Shown here one piece after another: positions 25,504 through 34,923 of a DNA stretch of 61,955 bases; positions within the stretch are counted from its first letter, which is position 1; every line of letters starts with the position of its first letter. Below the pieces are notes generated by a model. It saw only the letters and a list, made by a program, of their open reading frames with translations. It was not told the origin of the DNA and made no database searches. This DNA comes from CAZVEE01 sp964625525 (GTDB taxonomy: Bacteria; Pseudomonadota; Alphaproteobacteria; JAJFIK01). Both the position numbers and the translations under genes were made by a program. The stretch spans positions 1-61,955 of the forward strand of contig CAZVEE010000011.1 of the NCBI GenBank assembly GCA_964625525.1. The letters run 5' to 3'.

Positions 25504-27195
25504 TCAGCGTTCGGTGAGCGTCACCGGGCTTTCCGCATAACCATACCGGATCGCTTTGGCCTCGATCGGTGTGCCATGAGCGACGCGCAACGGCGCGTGA
25601 TAGAGCTGCCAGGGATTCCGTCGGGGCGTCTCGTCGGAGGCTGTCGCGACGGCGACACGCCAGCCAATAGATGCGCCCGGCGTGGTGCTGGTCAGGCTGA
25701 GGCGCGCGCCGTCCCACTGGGCGATTGGCGCCTGGGTGATCGGTTGCGTGTTGCCCGGCCACATGGTCTCGATCATTGTGGCTTCGGGCTGAAGCGCCTG
25801 GTCGCCCGCTTTTTCCGTGAACGCATCAAGCGCAGAGGTAAGACGGGCGCGATGATCCGCATAGGCGGGATCATCGGCCACGTTGCGCACCTCGTGCGGG
25901 TCCGCGACGAGGTCATAGAGTTCGACGGTCGGGCGCGGCGCGGTCAGGAGAGCGTTCAGTGCGGGCGGGGCCTCATCCGCCTCGGCAACACGCCAGATCT
26001 CCTGCATGGTCGGCAGGTTGTCCCGAAACGGCAGCGGGCGCAGGAACGACAGTTCCGGGTGATAATTGCGGATCAGTTTAAAGCGGTCATCGCGCACGGC
26101 GCGTTGGTGCTCCGGCTGAGTGTCCGCCCGGTCGAGGCCGGCGAAGATATGGTCCCGAGGGGGCGCGGTGAACATGTCACGCCCCTGGATCCAGTCTGGG
26201 ACGTCCGCTTGGGCCCAGCGTAGGATCGTTGGTGCCAGGTCCACAAAGCTCATCAAAGCCGGGCGCGCCGTACCACCATTGGCGGCGTTCGGAAAGCGCA
26301 CCATCAGCGGCACACGGATGCCGCTGTCGTAGACGGAGCGTTTCATGCGCGGCAAGCCATCGCCGTGATCGGTCGTGACGATAACGATTGTCGTCTCCAG
26401 CAGCCCATCGGTGGCCAGCCCGTCCAGTACCCGGCGCACATGGTGTTCGGCCAGGGCGAGATTGTTGTAGTGGCGCGCGATATCCGCGCGCACGACGGGC
26501 GTATCCGGCAGATAGGGCGGGACCGCCACATCGGCGGGATCCACCCTCGTCACCCGGTTTACCAGCATTTGCTGGTTACGCTGGCGCACGGCCGCCTGCA
26601 TGGGGTTCTGCGGCTCCCGGTCCATGGGCCAGAGGAAACTCTCATGCGTTTCGTAGATATTGATCATGGCGAAGAACGGCCGGTCGCGGGGCACATCCTG
26701 CCAGTGCATGTCCCGCTGGTTCACATCCCAGACGGTGAAGGGGTCGCCAAATTGATAATCCGTCTTCCAATTGTTGAGCGTGTAGTAGCCCGCTGCCCGC
26801 AATAGTTCGGGAAACGCCTTCACCTCTGCTGGCGGAACGGCGTCATATTCGATGGGCCCACCGCCGCTCAGGCCCATGGGCCCGCGGGTGCGCATATGCA
26901 TGGTGCCGAGTGTTTGCTGGTGCACCCCGGTGATGAGGGATGAGCGGCTGGGCGCGCATATTCCGGCGGTGGTGAAGGCGTTGGGAAACCGGACCGCGTC
27001 CTGTGCAAAGGCGTCGAGGATGGGTGTATGGGCGACGGGATCACCGAATGCGCCGATCCGACTGCTCAGATCCTCGAACATGATCAGGACGATATTGGGT
27101 CGCTCGGGCAGGGTTTCCGGCTCATCAGCGCGCGCCGGTCCCAACGCCATAAGGAGCAGGGTCAGAGCAAGCATACTCCGTAGGAACGAAGCCAT
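25504..27195 (-). CDS. Exported sulfatase (formylglycine type)
   Basis: A 563-residue exported sulfatase of the alkaline-phosphatase fold. The signature CAPSR begins at Cys80, the residue that must be converted to formylglycine. The first metal site reads NIVLIMFEDLSS, with Glu-Asp in place of the usual Asp-Asp. A second metal motif appears as VTTDHGDGLPRMKRS. The C-terminal 80 residues form an additional beta-rich domain. Signal peptide MLALTLLLMALGPARA; ATG after GGGAGGCGACC. It starts 15 nt after the GH3 gene in the xylose cluster, suggesting removal of sulfate groups from a xylose-containing glycan. Confidence 0.91.
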   Translation of the reverse strand: MASFLRSMLALTLLLMALGPARADEPETLPERPNIVLIMFEDLSSRIGAFGDPVAHTPILDAFAQDAVRFPNAFTTAGICAPSRSSLITGVHQQTLGTMHMRTRGPMGLSGGGPIEYDAVPPAEVKAFPELLRAAGYYTLNNWKTDYQFGDPFTVWDVNQRDMHWQDVPRDRPFFAMINIYETHESFLWPMDREPQNPMQAAVRQRNQQMLVNRVTRVDPADVAVPPYLPDTPVVRADIARHYNNLALAEHHVRRVLDGLATDGLLETTIVIVTTDHGDGLPRMKRSVYDSGIRVPLMVRFPNAANGGTARPALMSFVDLAPTILRWAQADVPDWIQGRDMFTAPPRDHIFAGLDRADTQPEHQRAVRDDRFKLIRNYHPELSFLRPLPFRDNLPTMQEIWRVAEADEAPPALNALLTAPRPTVELYDLVADPHEVRNVADDPAYADHRARLTSALDAFTEKAGDQALQPEATMIETMWPGNTQPITQAPIAQWDGARLSLTSTTPGASIGWRVAVATASDETPRRNPWQLYHAPLRVAHGTPIEAKAIRYGYAESPVTLTER

Positions 27196-27210
27196 AGGTC
27201 GCCTCCCATC

Positions 27211-29349
27211 TTACAGGTCGATCACGGTGCTGAGCAGCTCGTCTTCATCGGCGCAAGGTCCCGCATAGATCGTGTGGGGGCCCGGTTCCGTCTCCCAGGC
27301 GCCGGCCCGCTCGTTCCACCAGGCCAGGCCATCCGCAGGCACATGAAAGTGCAGCGTGCGCGTCTCGCCCGGCCTCAGGCTCACCCGCTGAAAACCGCGC
27401 AGCAGTTTGCGCGGGCGCTCCACCACCTTGCCCGGACACCCCACATAGAGCTGCACCACCTCATCCGCGGCCCTATCGCCGTCATTGCGCACCGAGATCC
27501 GGGCTTCAAACCCGCCGCCTTGATCCGCCGCCACCCGCCGCACCCGCAACGCCCGATAGCTGAACGCGGCGTAGGAAAGACCAAAGCCGAACGGAAAGGC
27601 CGGGCGCCGACGATTGCGGTCGAAATAGGTATAGCCATGCCAGAGGTCATAGGTGATGGCCTCCGCGTCCTTGTCGAAGAACGGCAGATGCGTCTCCTCT
27701 TCCGGGACCGTGAAGGGCAGGCGGCCCGAGGGCGACACCTCACCCAGCAGCAACCGCGCCAGCGCCCGCCCCCCTTCCATGCCGGCATAGAAGGTTTGAA
27801 GAACGGCCGGTACCCCGTCGATCCACTCACTCATGACCACGGCGGAGCCCGCGATCACCACGACAACGGTGCGTGGATTGGCCGCTGCCACGGCCCGGAC
27901 CAGCGCCACCTGATCATCGGGCAAGCGCAGGCTGGTGCGGTCACCGCCGGCGGGCTGATTGCGTTTTTCGGTTAACTCCGCCACCGGACCGTCAAGGCCG
28001 CCGCTTTCCGCACCCAGAGCAATATCGCCCGGGATGTACTCGCCTTCTTCTTCCGCCGTGTAACCGGTGACGACGACTGCCAAATCCACCCGGCGTGCGC
28101 TGTCCGCTGCGGCGCCGGTGTCCATCTCGTCGCCGCGCAAGATGGTGACCCCCGGCAGCGCTTCCGTCAGACCCGCCAGCGGTGTGATGATGTAGGGCGG
28201 CATGACCCGGCTTGATCCGTGATCGCCGGTATTTGCCATATCGGCCAGACGCCCATAGACCCCAAGGGTGGTCAGCCGCTCGGCCGCCACCGGCAGAAGG
28301 CTCTCATTTTTCAGCAAGACAGCCGATTTCTCGGCAACGTCCAGAGCCACGGCCCGGTGCGCGTCCTGTGCCACCAGAGCCGGTGTGTACGCCTCCAGCG
28401 GATCTTCGGCGGCGGCAAACCGGTACAGCGTCGTCAGGATGCGCCGGCACGCGGTGTCAATCACATGGGGCTCGACCGTCGCGTTGTTCACCGCATCCAC
28501 GAGCTTTTGTCCAAAGATCATCGGTTCGGGATTTTCCACGTCGAGCCCCGCCGCCGCGCCATAGACCGAGCGGACACCGAGCACCCAATCGGAATGGACA
28601 AAGCCGTCAAAACCCCATTGATGGCGCAGAATATCCGTCAGCAGGCTGCGGTTCTGGCCGCAGAACTCACCGTTCATCTTGTTATAGGCGCTCATGACCG
28701 AAGCGCAGCCCGCATCCAGCACCCGCTTAAAGTGGGGCAGATAGACTTCGTGCAGGGCGCGGGGATCGATTTCCACATCCACTTTAAAGCGGCTGTTCTC
28801 GATGGAGTTCACGGCAAAATGCTTTACCGTGGCCACGACATTATGGGTTTGGATCCCGGTGGCCAGGTCCGCACCCATCTCGCCCATGTGATAGGGGTCC
28901 TCGCCATAGGTTTCCTGGGCCCGGCCCCAGGCCGGATGGCGCAGCAAGTTGATGCATACCGCGCCTGACAGGGTGCAATCCTGGGCGCGGGCTTCAATGC
29001 CCATGATCTCGCCGACCCGTTGCTCTAGCGCCGGATCAAAAGTGGCCCCCCGCGCCATGGTGCACGGAAAACACGTGGACTGGCCCCGCGCCACGCCGCG
29101 CGGACCGTCAGTGAAGTAGAGCGCGGGCACACCCAAACGCTCACAGCCTCCGCCGGCCCGATAGGGATCGGCGCCCCAGCGCCCGCCGCTCGCGACAATC
29201 TGCTCAAAAAAGCCGTGTCCGGACATCATGGCCACTTTTTCGTCCAAGGTTGCCTGGCGCAGGACCTCGTCGATGGTGGCGGTGATTTCCGCTTCGCTCA
29301 TGCCCTTGCGCGGGCCTAACGCGGCGGTAGGGAGAGGCTGGTCGGTCAT
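27211..29349 (-). CDS. Glycoside hydrolase family 3 (beta-glucosidase/beta-xylosidase), cytoplasmic
   Basis: A 712-residue GH3 enzyme without a signal peptide. The nucleophile is Asp254 (GFVHSDW), with substrate-binding KHFAVN at 176-181 and RHPAWGRAQETYGEDP before it. A GH3 C-terminal sandwich (about residues 345-560) and a fibronectin-III-like domain (PAFPFGFGLSYAAFSY onward, ending about residue 695) follow. Intracellular location, 30 nt from a GPH symporter gene and downstream of xylA-xylB, suggests it splits imported xylo-oligosaccharides or xylosides to xylose. Beta-glucosidase activity is equally possible within this family. ATG after CGGAGCC. Confidence 0.92.
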   Translation of the reverse strand: MTDQPLPTAALGPRKGMSEAEITATIDEVLRQATLDEKVAMMSGHGFFEQIVASGGRWGADPYRAGGGCERLGVPALYFTDGPRGVARGQSTCFPCTMARGATFDPALEQRVGEIMGIEARAQDCTLSGAVCINLLRHPAWGRAQETYGEDPYHMGEMGADLATGIQTHNVVATVKHFAVNSIENSRFKVDVEIDPRALHEVYLPHFKRVLDAGCASVMSAYNKMNGEFCGQNRSLLTDILRHQWGFDGFVHSDWVLGVRSVYGAAAGLDVENPEPMIFGQKLVDAVNNATVEPHVIDTACRRILTTLYRFAAAEDPLEAYTPALVAQDAHRAVALDVAEKSAVLLKNESLLPVAAERLTTLGVYGRLADMANTGDHGSSRVMPPYIITPLAGLTEALPGVTILRGDEMDTGAAADSARRVDLAVVVTGYTAEEEGEYIPGDIALGAESGGLDGPVAELTEKRNQPAGGDRTSLRLPDDQVALVRAVAAANPRTVVVVIAGSAVVMSEWIDGVPAVLQTFYAGMEGGRALARLLLGEVSPSGRLPFTVPEEETHLPFFDKDAEAITYDLWHGYTYFDRNRRRPAFPFGFGLSYAAFSYRALRVRRVAADQGGGFEARISVRNDGDRAADEVVQLYVGCPGKVVERPRKLLRGFQRVSLRPGETRTLHFHVPADGLAWWNERAGAWETEPGPHTIYAGPCADEDELLSTVIDL

Positions 29350-29379
29350 GGCACTGGCTCCGTTTGAAGGCCGAAGGGC

Positions 29380-30798
29380 TTAGGGGCGCTGTGCCCGGCG
29401 AGCGGCGATCCGCTCTTTCAGGGCGGCGTGGTAGGCCGCATCGATGGGGTAGCGCCACAATACGATCGCGCAGATGATCACCCCGGCAAGCGGGATCAGG
29501 GTCATGATCGCGCGAATGCCAAACAGGGCGTCCTCCGTTTGCGTTTCATTGGCGACAAATCCGGTGGCGTCGAGCAAGACGCCAAGCAGCGCCGCGTTGA
29601 TCCCGAGCGAGGCCTTCATGGCGAAATTCGCAAAGCCGAAGGCTTTGGCTTCGTGCCGCTGGCCCGTTTCCGCCTCGCCATACTCCACCGTATCCGGCAG
29701 CATCGACCAGAATGTCACGGCGAAGGCGGCGCCCCCGAGGGCGATCAGCGCCATGATGGGAAAGATGACGAGTGGATCTTTCGAAGGGTTGAAGAAAAAC
29801 GCCAGATAGCCGGTGCTCGCGAGGGCCCCGCCGCACAGCCAAGCCGTGCGCTTAGACGTGGCCCGCGCCACCACCACCCACAGAGGCACCCCCAGGATGA
29901 GGACAAAGGCGGGCAGGGCAACCGCGACGGTGAGCAGCTCCATGCTGCCCACATCATATTTGAAGAAATAGAGGATGTTCTTACTGAACATTTGCAAGGC
30001 AATGGAGCTGACCATCACGACCGTCAGCACGCGCAGGAGTGGCGTGTTGTGCGGCAGCGAGCGGAAGAACGCGATGAGATCGGCGAACGCGGTGTTGGCG
30101 GATGGGGGCGTGTCCTCATCGCCGCTCACTGGCTCGCGCATGGTGAAGAAGCTGAACCAGACCAGCCCCCAAAGGGCGACACCTGCCAGGGCGGCGGCGG
30201 TGAAGTAGCCCCGCGCCTCGTCATCGGTGCCAAGGGCCAGCACGATCTGCGGCGTCAGGATCGCAATGGTTAGCCCGCCCGAGGCCGCCCCCACCATGCG
30301 CCAGCCCGCGAGTGAGGCGCGTTCGTCCGCATCCGTTGTCAGCCGCGCCTGTAGCGAGGAAAACGGAATGGACAATGCCGTATAGGCCGTGCGCAGCAGG
30401 CAGTGGGTAAAGAGCGTCCATGCCAGGAGCGCTATGCCCTCAAGGCCCGGATCGAAATAGGCCAGGGGATAACACAGCGCCAGCGGGACCGCGCCGAACA
30501 AAAGGTAAGGCCGATAACGGCCCCAGCGGCTGCGTGTGCGGTCGGCGATAATGCCCATGGCCGGGTCCGTCACCCCGTCCCAGACCATGGCAATGAGATA
30601 GATCAGCCCGGCTGTCGTGGGCGCCAAGCCCAGAACATCCGTATAGAAATACATTAGGAAGAGGTTGGTGCCGGTCCACACCAGATTGAAACCGAAGTCT
30701 CCCGCTCCGAACCCGATTTTACCCCAAAGCGGCACCCTTTGATCGGACGGTGTGGCCGGAGACGGTTTGGCCGGAGTGGCTTGCAACGGACTGGTCAT
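29380..30798 (-). CDS. GPH-family sugar:cation symporter (MelB/XylP-like)
   Basis: A 472-residue inner-membrane transporter with 12 predicted helices. The glycoside-pentoside-hexuronide family signature is clear: KIGFGAGDFGFNLVW near the start, the cation-site segment YLIAMVWDGVTDPAMGIIADRTRSRWGRYRPYL, and ADTVEYGEA-like DTVEYGEAETGQRHEAKAF in the second half. These carriers import disaccharides or glycosides with Na+ or H+. I start at the ATG at 30798; an in-frame start 21 nt upstream is possible. Between xylB and a cytoplasmic GH3 glycosidase, import of xylo-oligosaccharides or xylosides is the best inference. Confidence 0.92.
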   Translation of the reverse strand: MTSPLQATPAKPSPATPSDQRVPLWGKIGFGAGDFGFNLVWTGTNLFLMYFYTDVLGLAPTTAGLIYLIAMVWDGVTDPAMGIIADRTRSRWGRYRPYLLFGAVPLALCYPLAYFDPGLEGIALLAWTLFTHCLLRTAYTALSIPFSSLQARLTTDADERASLAGWRMVGAASGGLTIAILTPQIVLALGTDDEARGYFTAAALAGVALWGLVWFSFFTMREPVSGDEDTPPSANTAFADLIAFFRSLPHNTPLLRVLTVVMVSSIALQMFSKNILYFFKYDVGSMELLTVAVALPAFVLILGVPLWVVVARATSKRTAWLCGGALASTGYLAFFFNPSKDPLVIFPIMALIALGGAAFAVTFWSMLPDTVEYGEAETGQRHEAKAFGFANFAMKASLGINAALLGVLLDATGFVANETQTEDALFGIRAIMTLIPLAGVIICAIVLWRYPIDAAYHAALKERIAARRAQRP

Positions 30799-30955
30799 CG
30801 GCTCACCGCGCCGCAACACATTCTGGGGTCCTGTCGCGGTGCCCGCAGCGGCTCTCGGTGCGGCGAAATGATGGGCTCACCCATGGGCTCTCCTCCCAGC
30901 CTTATTTTATGCAAGGAAGAATAATGGAGGCCTGAGCCGCGCACAAGCCGGACGC

Positions 30956-32437
30956 TCAGCCACTCTGAGTCGTGTGAAAGTGGGGCGCGAGGCTGCGATA
31001 CAGGGCGGCGAAGGTGGCGTGGCCCGTGGCCATGGGCTCAATCTCGCCAGGCTCGACGCTGTGCATGGCCCGGGCTGGCGGGCAGGCGTCCGCGACCGGT
31101 TCGCCCGTTGCCGCGAGACGGCCAAGCCGCGCCGCGCCCAGGGCTGGCCCCGTCTCGCCGCTTTCAGGCAGATCAAGCGGCAGCGCGAGCGTATCGGCCA
31201 GGATCTGCGCCCAAAACCGGCTGCGAGCCCCGCCGCCGATGAGGAACAACCGCTCCGGCAGCACGCCGGCACTTGCAATAGCATCGCGCCCGTCCCGTAG
31301 GGCAAACGCCACACCTTCAAGCACTGCACGGGCGAGGTCGCCGCGTGTCATGGCGCCGTCCAAGCCAAAAAACACCCCTCTGGCAAAGGCATCATTATGC
31401 GGCGTCCGCTCTCCGCTGAGATAGGGCAGGAAGAACAGGCCCCGCGGGGCCGCCGGCTGCACGCTTTGCGCTTCTGCCAGCAGTGTCGCCTCGTCCGCCG
31501 CCCCCAGGGCTGATACGGCCCAACTCAAGCTCGCCGCCGCACTGAGCGAGACGGCCATGTGATGCCAAAGACCGGGCAAGGCGTGCGCGAAACTGTGGAT
31601 GGCCGTTTCCGGTCGCGGCGCAAAGCCTGGAGCGGGCACGAACAACACACCGGAGGTGCCGAGCGACAGAAAGCCCCGTTCTGGCCCCGTAAGGCCAAGA
31701 CCGACCGCGCCAGCGGCATTGTCTCCGCCACCGGCGGCAACGGGAATGCGGGCCAAGCCCCAGTCTTGCGCTACACGGTCTCTCAAGGTGCCCGTGGCGG
31801 CGGGCCCCTCAAAAAGGTGGGGCATATGGGCCTCGTCCAGGCCGCAAGCGGTGAGTAAGGGCGCCGACCATTGGCGCGCGCCCACATCGAGCCACTGGGT
31901 GCCGGAGGCATCCGAACAGTCCGTTGCGGCTTCACCGGTCATCCGGAGGCGGAGATAATCTTTGGGCAGCACCACCAGTTGAGTTTTGTCGAACACGTTC
32001 GGCTCATGGGTCCGCACCCAAAGCAATTTCGGTGCGGTAAAGCTGGGCATAGACAAGGTGCCCGTGCGCGTGGGCGTGTCGGTTACGGCTGTTTCCAACG
32101 CATGGCATTCCGTATCCGCCCGGGTGTCGTTCCACAACATGGCTGGGCGCAGGATCCGATGATCGGCGCCAAGCAGGGTGGCCCCATGCATCTGGCCCGA
32201 CAGGCCGAGCCCCCGCACCGCTTGAAAGGCTGTGTCGCCCGCCTCCTGGCGCAAGACGCGCATGGCCATGTCGGCGGCGCGCCACCAGTCCTCCGGGTCT
32301 TGCTCGCTCCAGCGCGGATGTGGACGCGACACGGTCAGAGGCGCCGACGCGCTCGCCCGCACCACGCCGGCGTCGTCGGTCAGGACAGCTTTGACAGCTG
32401 AGGTGCCGAGATCCAGGCCGATAAAAAAGCCGCTCAT
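30956..32437 (-). CDS. xylB: Xylulokinase
   Basis: A 493-residue FGGY-family sugar kinase. It phosphorylates D-xylulose to xylulose 5-phosphate, the entry to the pentose phosphate pathway. The N-terminal phosphate-binding motif is FIGLDLGTSAVKAVLTD, followed by the xylulokinase pattern HPRWSEQDPEDWW and GLSGQMHGATLL. The C-terminal half has GGGARSRFWAQILAD and LPESGETGPALGAA. ATG is preceded by AAAGGGCGAC and lies 13 nt after xylA. The chromosomal pairing with xylose isomerase fixes the substrate with good confidence. Confidence 0.96.
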   Translation of the reverse strand: MSGFFIGLDLGTSAVKAVLTDDAGVVRASASAPLTVSRPHPRWSEQDPEDWWRAADMAMRVLRQEAGDTAFQAVRGLGLSGQMHGATLLGADHRILRPAMLWNDTRADTECHALETAVTDTPTRTGTLSMPSFTAPKLLWVRTHEPNVFDKTQLVVLPKDYLRLRMTGEAATDCSDASGTQWLDVGARQWSAPLLTACGLDEAHMPHLFEGPAATGTLRDRVAQDWGLARIPVAAGGGDNAAGAVGLGLTGPERGFLSLGTSGVLFVPAPGFAPRPETAIHSFAHALPGLWHHMAVSLSAAASLSWAVSALGAADEATLLAEAQSVQPAAPRGLFFLPYLSGERTPHNDAFARGVFFGLDGAMTRGDLARAVLEGVAFALRDGRDAIASAGVLPERLFLIGGGARSRFWAQILADTLALPLDLPESGETGPALGAARLGRLAATGEPVADACPPARAMHSVEPGEIEPMATGHATFAALYRSLAPHFHTTQSG

Positions 32438-32450
32438 GGCAGTCGCCCTT

Positions 32451-33773
32451 TCAGTCCAGCACGGTCCGGGCCAGCACCGTTTCCAGATATTCCTGGCGGC
32501 CCGAGCGCGGGCGCGGATCGAGCGCGTCGCTGCGCGCCCGCTCTGCCAATGCGCTTAAATCCGCCCGCGCCTCGAGGATCTCCTGGCCAAGCGGACCATT
32601 CCATCCCGCATACCGTTCCGCCAGCGCGTCTGCCAAGGTGCCTTGTTCGATCAGGTCGGCGGCCTTGATCAGGGCCCGCGCGAGTGTGTCCATGCCGCCG
32701 ATATGGGCGTGGAACAGATCATCCCGGCTCAGGCTCTGGCGGCGCAGTTTGGCGTCGAAGTTAAAGCCCCCAGTGGAAAACCCGCCTGCATTCAGAATGA
32801 CAGCCATAGCCAATGTGCTTTCCAACGGATCCAGTGGGAATTGGTCCGTGTCCCAGCCATTTTGCGGATCCCCGCGATTGGCATCTACGCTGCCCAAAAG
32901 GTCATGAGCCGCTGCATAGGACAATTCGTGCACGAAGCTGTGCCCCGCCAGCTCGGCGTGATTGACCTCGATATTCAGCTTGTATTCCGCCTCCAGGCCG
33001 TGGGCGACCAGGAAGGCATGGACGGCCGCGCAATCATAATCATATTGGTGTTTCGTGGGCTCATGCGGCTTGGGTTCGATCAAAAGCGTGCCTTGAAAAC
33101 CAATGCGGTGTTTGTGCTCGGCCACCAGATGCAGAAAGCGGGCGAGCTGCGTGCTTTCGCGCTTCAGATCGGTGTTGAGCAGGGTCTCATAGCCCTCGCG
33201 CCCACCCCAGAGAACGTAGTTCGCGCCGCCGAGCCTGTGGGTGGCCTCCAGCGCGTCACGCACCTGAAGGGCGGCACAGGCAAAGACTTCCGGGTCCGGA
33301 TTGGTCGCCGCGCCCGCCGCATAACGGGGATGGCTGAATAGATTGGCGGTCCCCCAGAGCAGCCGGGCGCGGGCGGTGTCCATGCGCTCTTCCATGGCAT
33401 CCACAAGGCGCGCGAAATTGTCCTGTGAGGCGCCAAGGGTCTCCCCCGGCGGCGCCACATCCACATCGTGGAAACAAAAGAAGGGGACACCCAGCTTATC
33501 GAAAAACTCGAAGGCGGCGTCCATCTTGGCCAGGGCCGCAGCCATGGGGTCTGCGCCGGCCTGTGTCCACGGGCGGTCGAACGTGCCGCCCCCAAACACG
33601 TCAGACCCGTCCCAAGCGAAGGAGTGCCACCAACACACGGCAAAGCGCAGGTGGTCTTCCATGCGTTTGCCAAGGATTATCCGGTCCGGATCGTACCAGC
33701 GAAAGGCAAGCGGATGATCCGTATTGGGGCCGCCATAGGCAATGCGCTCAATTCCATCGAAAAACGCGGCCAA
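32451..33773 (-). CDS. xylA: Xylose isomerase
   Basis: A 440-residue metal-dependent isomerase converting D-xylose to D-xylulose, the length of the E. coli enzyme. The active-site His102 and Asp105 (FCFHDVDVAPPGE) align with E. coli His101/Asp104. The metal-ligand segments LLIEPKPHEPTKHQYDYD, NIEVNHAELAGHSF and GGFNFDAKLRR are all present. The start codon is TTG at 33773, set by GGGAGGAG about 7 nt upstream; no ATG fits. It is the first gene of the minus-strand xylose run and is divergent from cobO, with 172 nt between. This is the isomerase route, not the oxidative Weimberg-type route of some relatives. Confidence 0.97.
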   Translation of the reverse strand: MAAFFDGIERIAYGGPNTDHPLAFRWYDPDRIILGKRMEDHLRFAVCWWHSFAWDGSDVFGGGTFDRPWTQAGADPMAAALAKMDAAFEFFDKLGVPFFCFHDVDVAPPGETLGASQDNFARLVDAMEERMDTARARLLWGTANLFSHPRYAAGAATNPDPEVFACAALQVRDALEATHRLGGANYVLWGGREGYETLLNTDLKRESTQLARFLHLVAEHKHRIGFQGTLLIEPKPHEPTKHQYDYDCAAVHAFLVAHGLEAEYKLNIEVNHAELAGHSFVHELSYAAAHDLLGSVDANRGDPQNGWDTDQFPLDPLESTLAMAVILNAGGFSTGGFNFDAKLRRQSLSRDDLFHAHIGGMDTLARALIKAADLIEQGTLADALAERYAGWNGPLGQEILEARADLSALAERARSDALDPRPRSGRQEYLETVLARTVLD

Positions 33774-33945
33774 AACGTCGCTCCTCCCGTTCGCTCAATC
33801 CCATCAAGATACTGGCGGCATATCCCAGATCGCAAGAGGGCGGAACACAGGGGGGTGGGCGCCAACCCGAGCGGGCGAGCTGGCGTGGCTGGACAGGGCG
33901 TCTGGTCGCGGCTAGCAAGGACCGTCATCCAAAGGGAGAGAGAGA

Positions 33946-34548
33946 ATGACCGGCACGGACGATCACAAGGCGCGCATGAAGGTGGTGCAGGCCGAACAGC
34001 GCGAGAAAGTCGCCCAGGCAGAAGATCCCGGTCGCGGCTTGGTGCTCGTCCATACCGGTAACGGAAAAGGCAAGTCGACCTCGGCCTTTGGTGTGATGAT
34101 CCGAGCGCTGGGCTGGGGGCATCGGGTTGGTGTGGTGCAATTCATCAAGGGCAAATGGATCACCGGAGAGCGGCAATTCTTCGACAGCCTCGGGGAGCGG
34201 GTGACCTGGCACACCATGGGGGAGGGCTTCACGTGGGACACCCAGGACAAGGACCGGGATATCGCCGCGGCGGAAGCGGCCTTCGCCAAGGGCCGCACAA
34301 TGCTCGCAAGCGGTGACTTCGATCTTGTTGTGCTTGATGAAATCAATATCGCCCTACGCTACGATTATCTGAATATTGCCGCCGTTCTGGATGGGCTGAA
34401 GGCCCGCCACACGCGCACCAGCGTGATTCTGACCGGTCGTGATGCCAAGCCTGACCTCATGGACTATGCCGACCTGGTCAGCGACATGCGCGAGATCAAG
34501 CATCCCTTTCAAGCGGGCATCAAGGCCCAGCGCGGTATTGATTTCTGA
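33946..34548 (+). CDS. cobO: Cob(I)yrinic acid a,c-diamide adenosyltransferase
   Basis: A 200-residue CobO/BtuR enzyme that attaches the 5'-deoxyadenosyl group from ATP to cob(I)alamin precursors or to imported corrinoids. The P-loop GNGKGKSTSAFG is at residues 39-50, followed by RALGWGHRVGVVQFIKG and the Walker-B-like FDLVVLDEINIALRY. ATG is preceded by AAGGGAGAGAGA. It sits before the cobalamin riboswitch, so it is not controlled by that element and should be made even when B12 is plentiful, fitting a role in adenosylating scavenged corrinoids. Confidence 0.96.
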   Translation: MTGTDDHKARMKVVQAEQREKVAQAEDPGRGLVLVHTGNGKGKSTSAFGVMIRALGWGHRVGVVQFIKGKWITGERQFFDSLGERVTWHTMGEGFTWDTQDKDRDIAAAEAAFAKGRTMLASGDFDLVVLDEINIALRYDYLNIAAVLDGLKARHTRTSVILTGRDAKPDLMDYADLVSDMREIKHPFQAGIKAQRGIDF

Positions 34549-34602
34549 TCCAGTGCCGAGGTGGCGTCTTGAATGTTCCGATGTGACGCAGTAAGAGGGA
34601 TA

Positions 34603-34772
34603 CAGATGGTGCCGGTCCAAGAACCGGCTAAGAGGGAACCCGGTGGCAATCCGGGACTGTGCCCGCAACTGTGAGCCAGAAGCCAACGGCAGCGAACGTC
34701 ACTGGGGGACTTGCACCCTGGGAAGACGGCCGAAGGCGATGATCGGCGAGTCAGGAAACCTGCCATCGCGTC
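34603..34772 (+). promoter_or_regulatory. Cobalamin (adenosylcobalamin) riboswitch
   Basis: The conserved elements appear in order: GATGGTGCC near the 5' end, AAGAGGGAA (34630-34638), a hairpin around CCCGGTGGCAATCCGGG, CCCGCAACTGTGAGCC, the B12-box region GTCACTGG (34698-34705), GGGAAGACGG and the 3' closing GAGTCAGGAAACCTGCC (34748-34764). It controls the following btuB operon, repressing expression when adenosylcobalamin binds. Confidence 0.95.
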
Positions 34773-34883
34773 GTTCGTCCGGGGCCGGGATCTGCCTTTG
34801 AGGACCGGGAGCGTCTTTTCCGTTGAAACGACATCTGTGCCTGCGCCGTGCCCAAGCCGGGGCGGCGCTTGTCGTTTTACTGT

Positions 34884-34904
34884 GGCCGTTCATGAACGGC
34901 CTTT
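34884..34904 (+). promoter_or_regulatory. Palindromic hairpin between riboswitch and btuB
   Basis: GGCCGTTCATGAACGGCC (34884-34901) folds to a 7-bp stem with a CATG loop, followed by only three T. It may be a weak terminator in the riboswitch expression platform or a protein-binding dyad. Confidence 0.5.
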
Positions 34905-34907
34905 GTG

Positions 34908-34923
34908 GGAAAAGCGGTTTTCC
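34908..34923 (+). promoter_or_regulatory. Hairpin covering the btuB ribosome-binding site
   Basis: GGAAAA-GCGG-TTTTCC forms a perfect 6-bp stem that ends at the base before the ATG. The left arm is part of the only Shine-Dalgarno-like sequence (GGGAAA), so folding would hide it. This suggests translational control of btuB linked to the upstream riboswitch. Confidence 0.55.

Noticed and set aside
34711..34923. Upstream in-frame extension of btuB through the riboswitch
   Set aside because: It would translate the aptamer; the ATG at 34924 begins a proper signal peptide.
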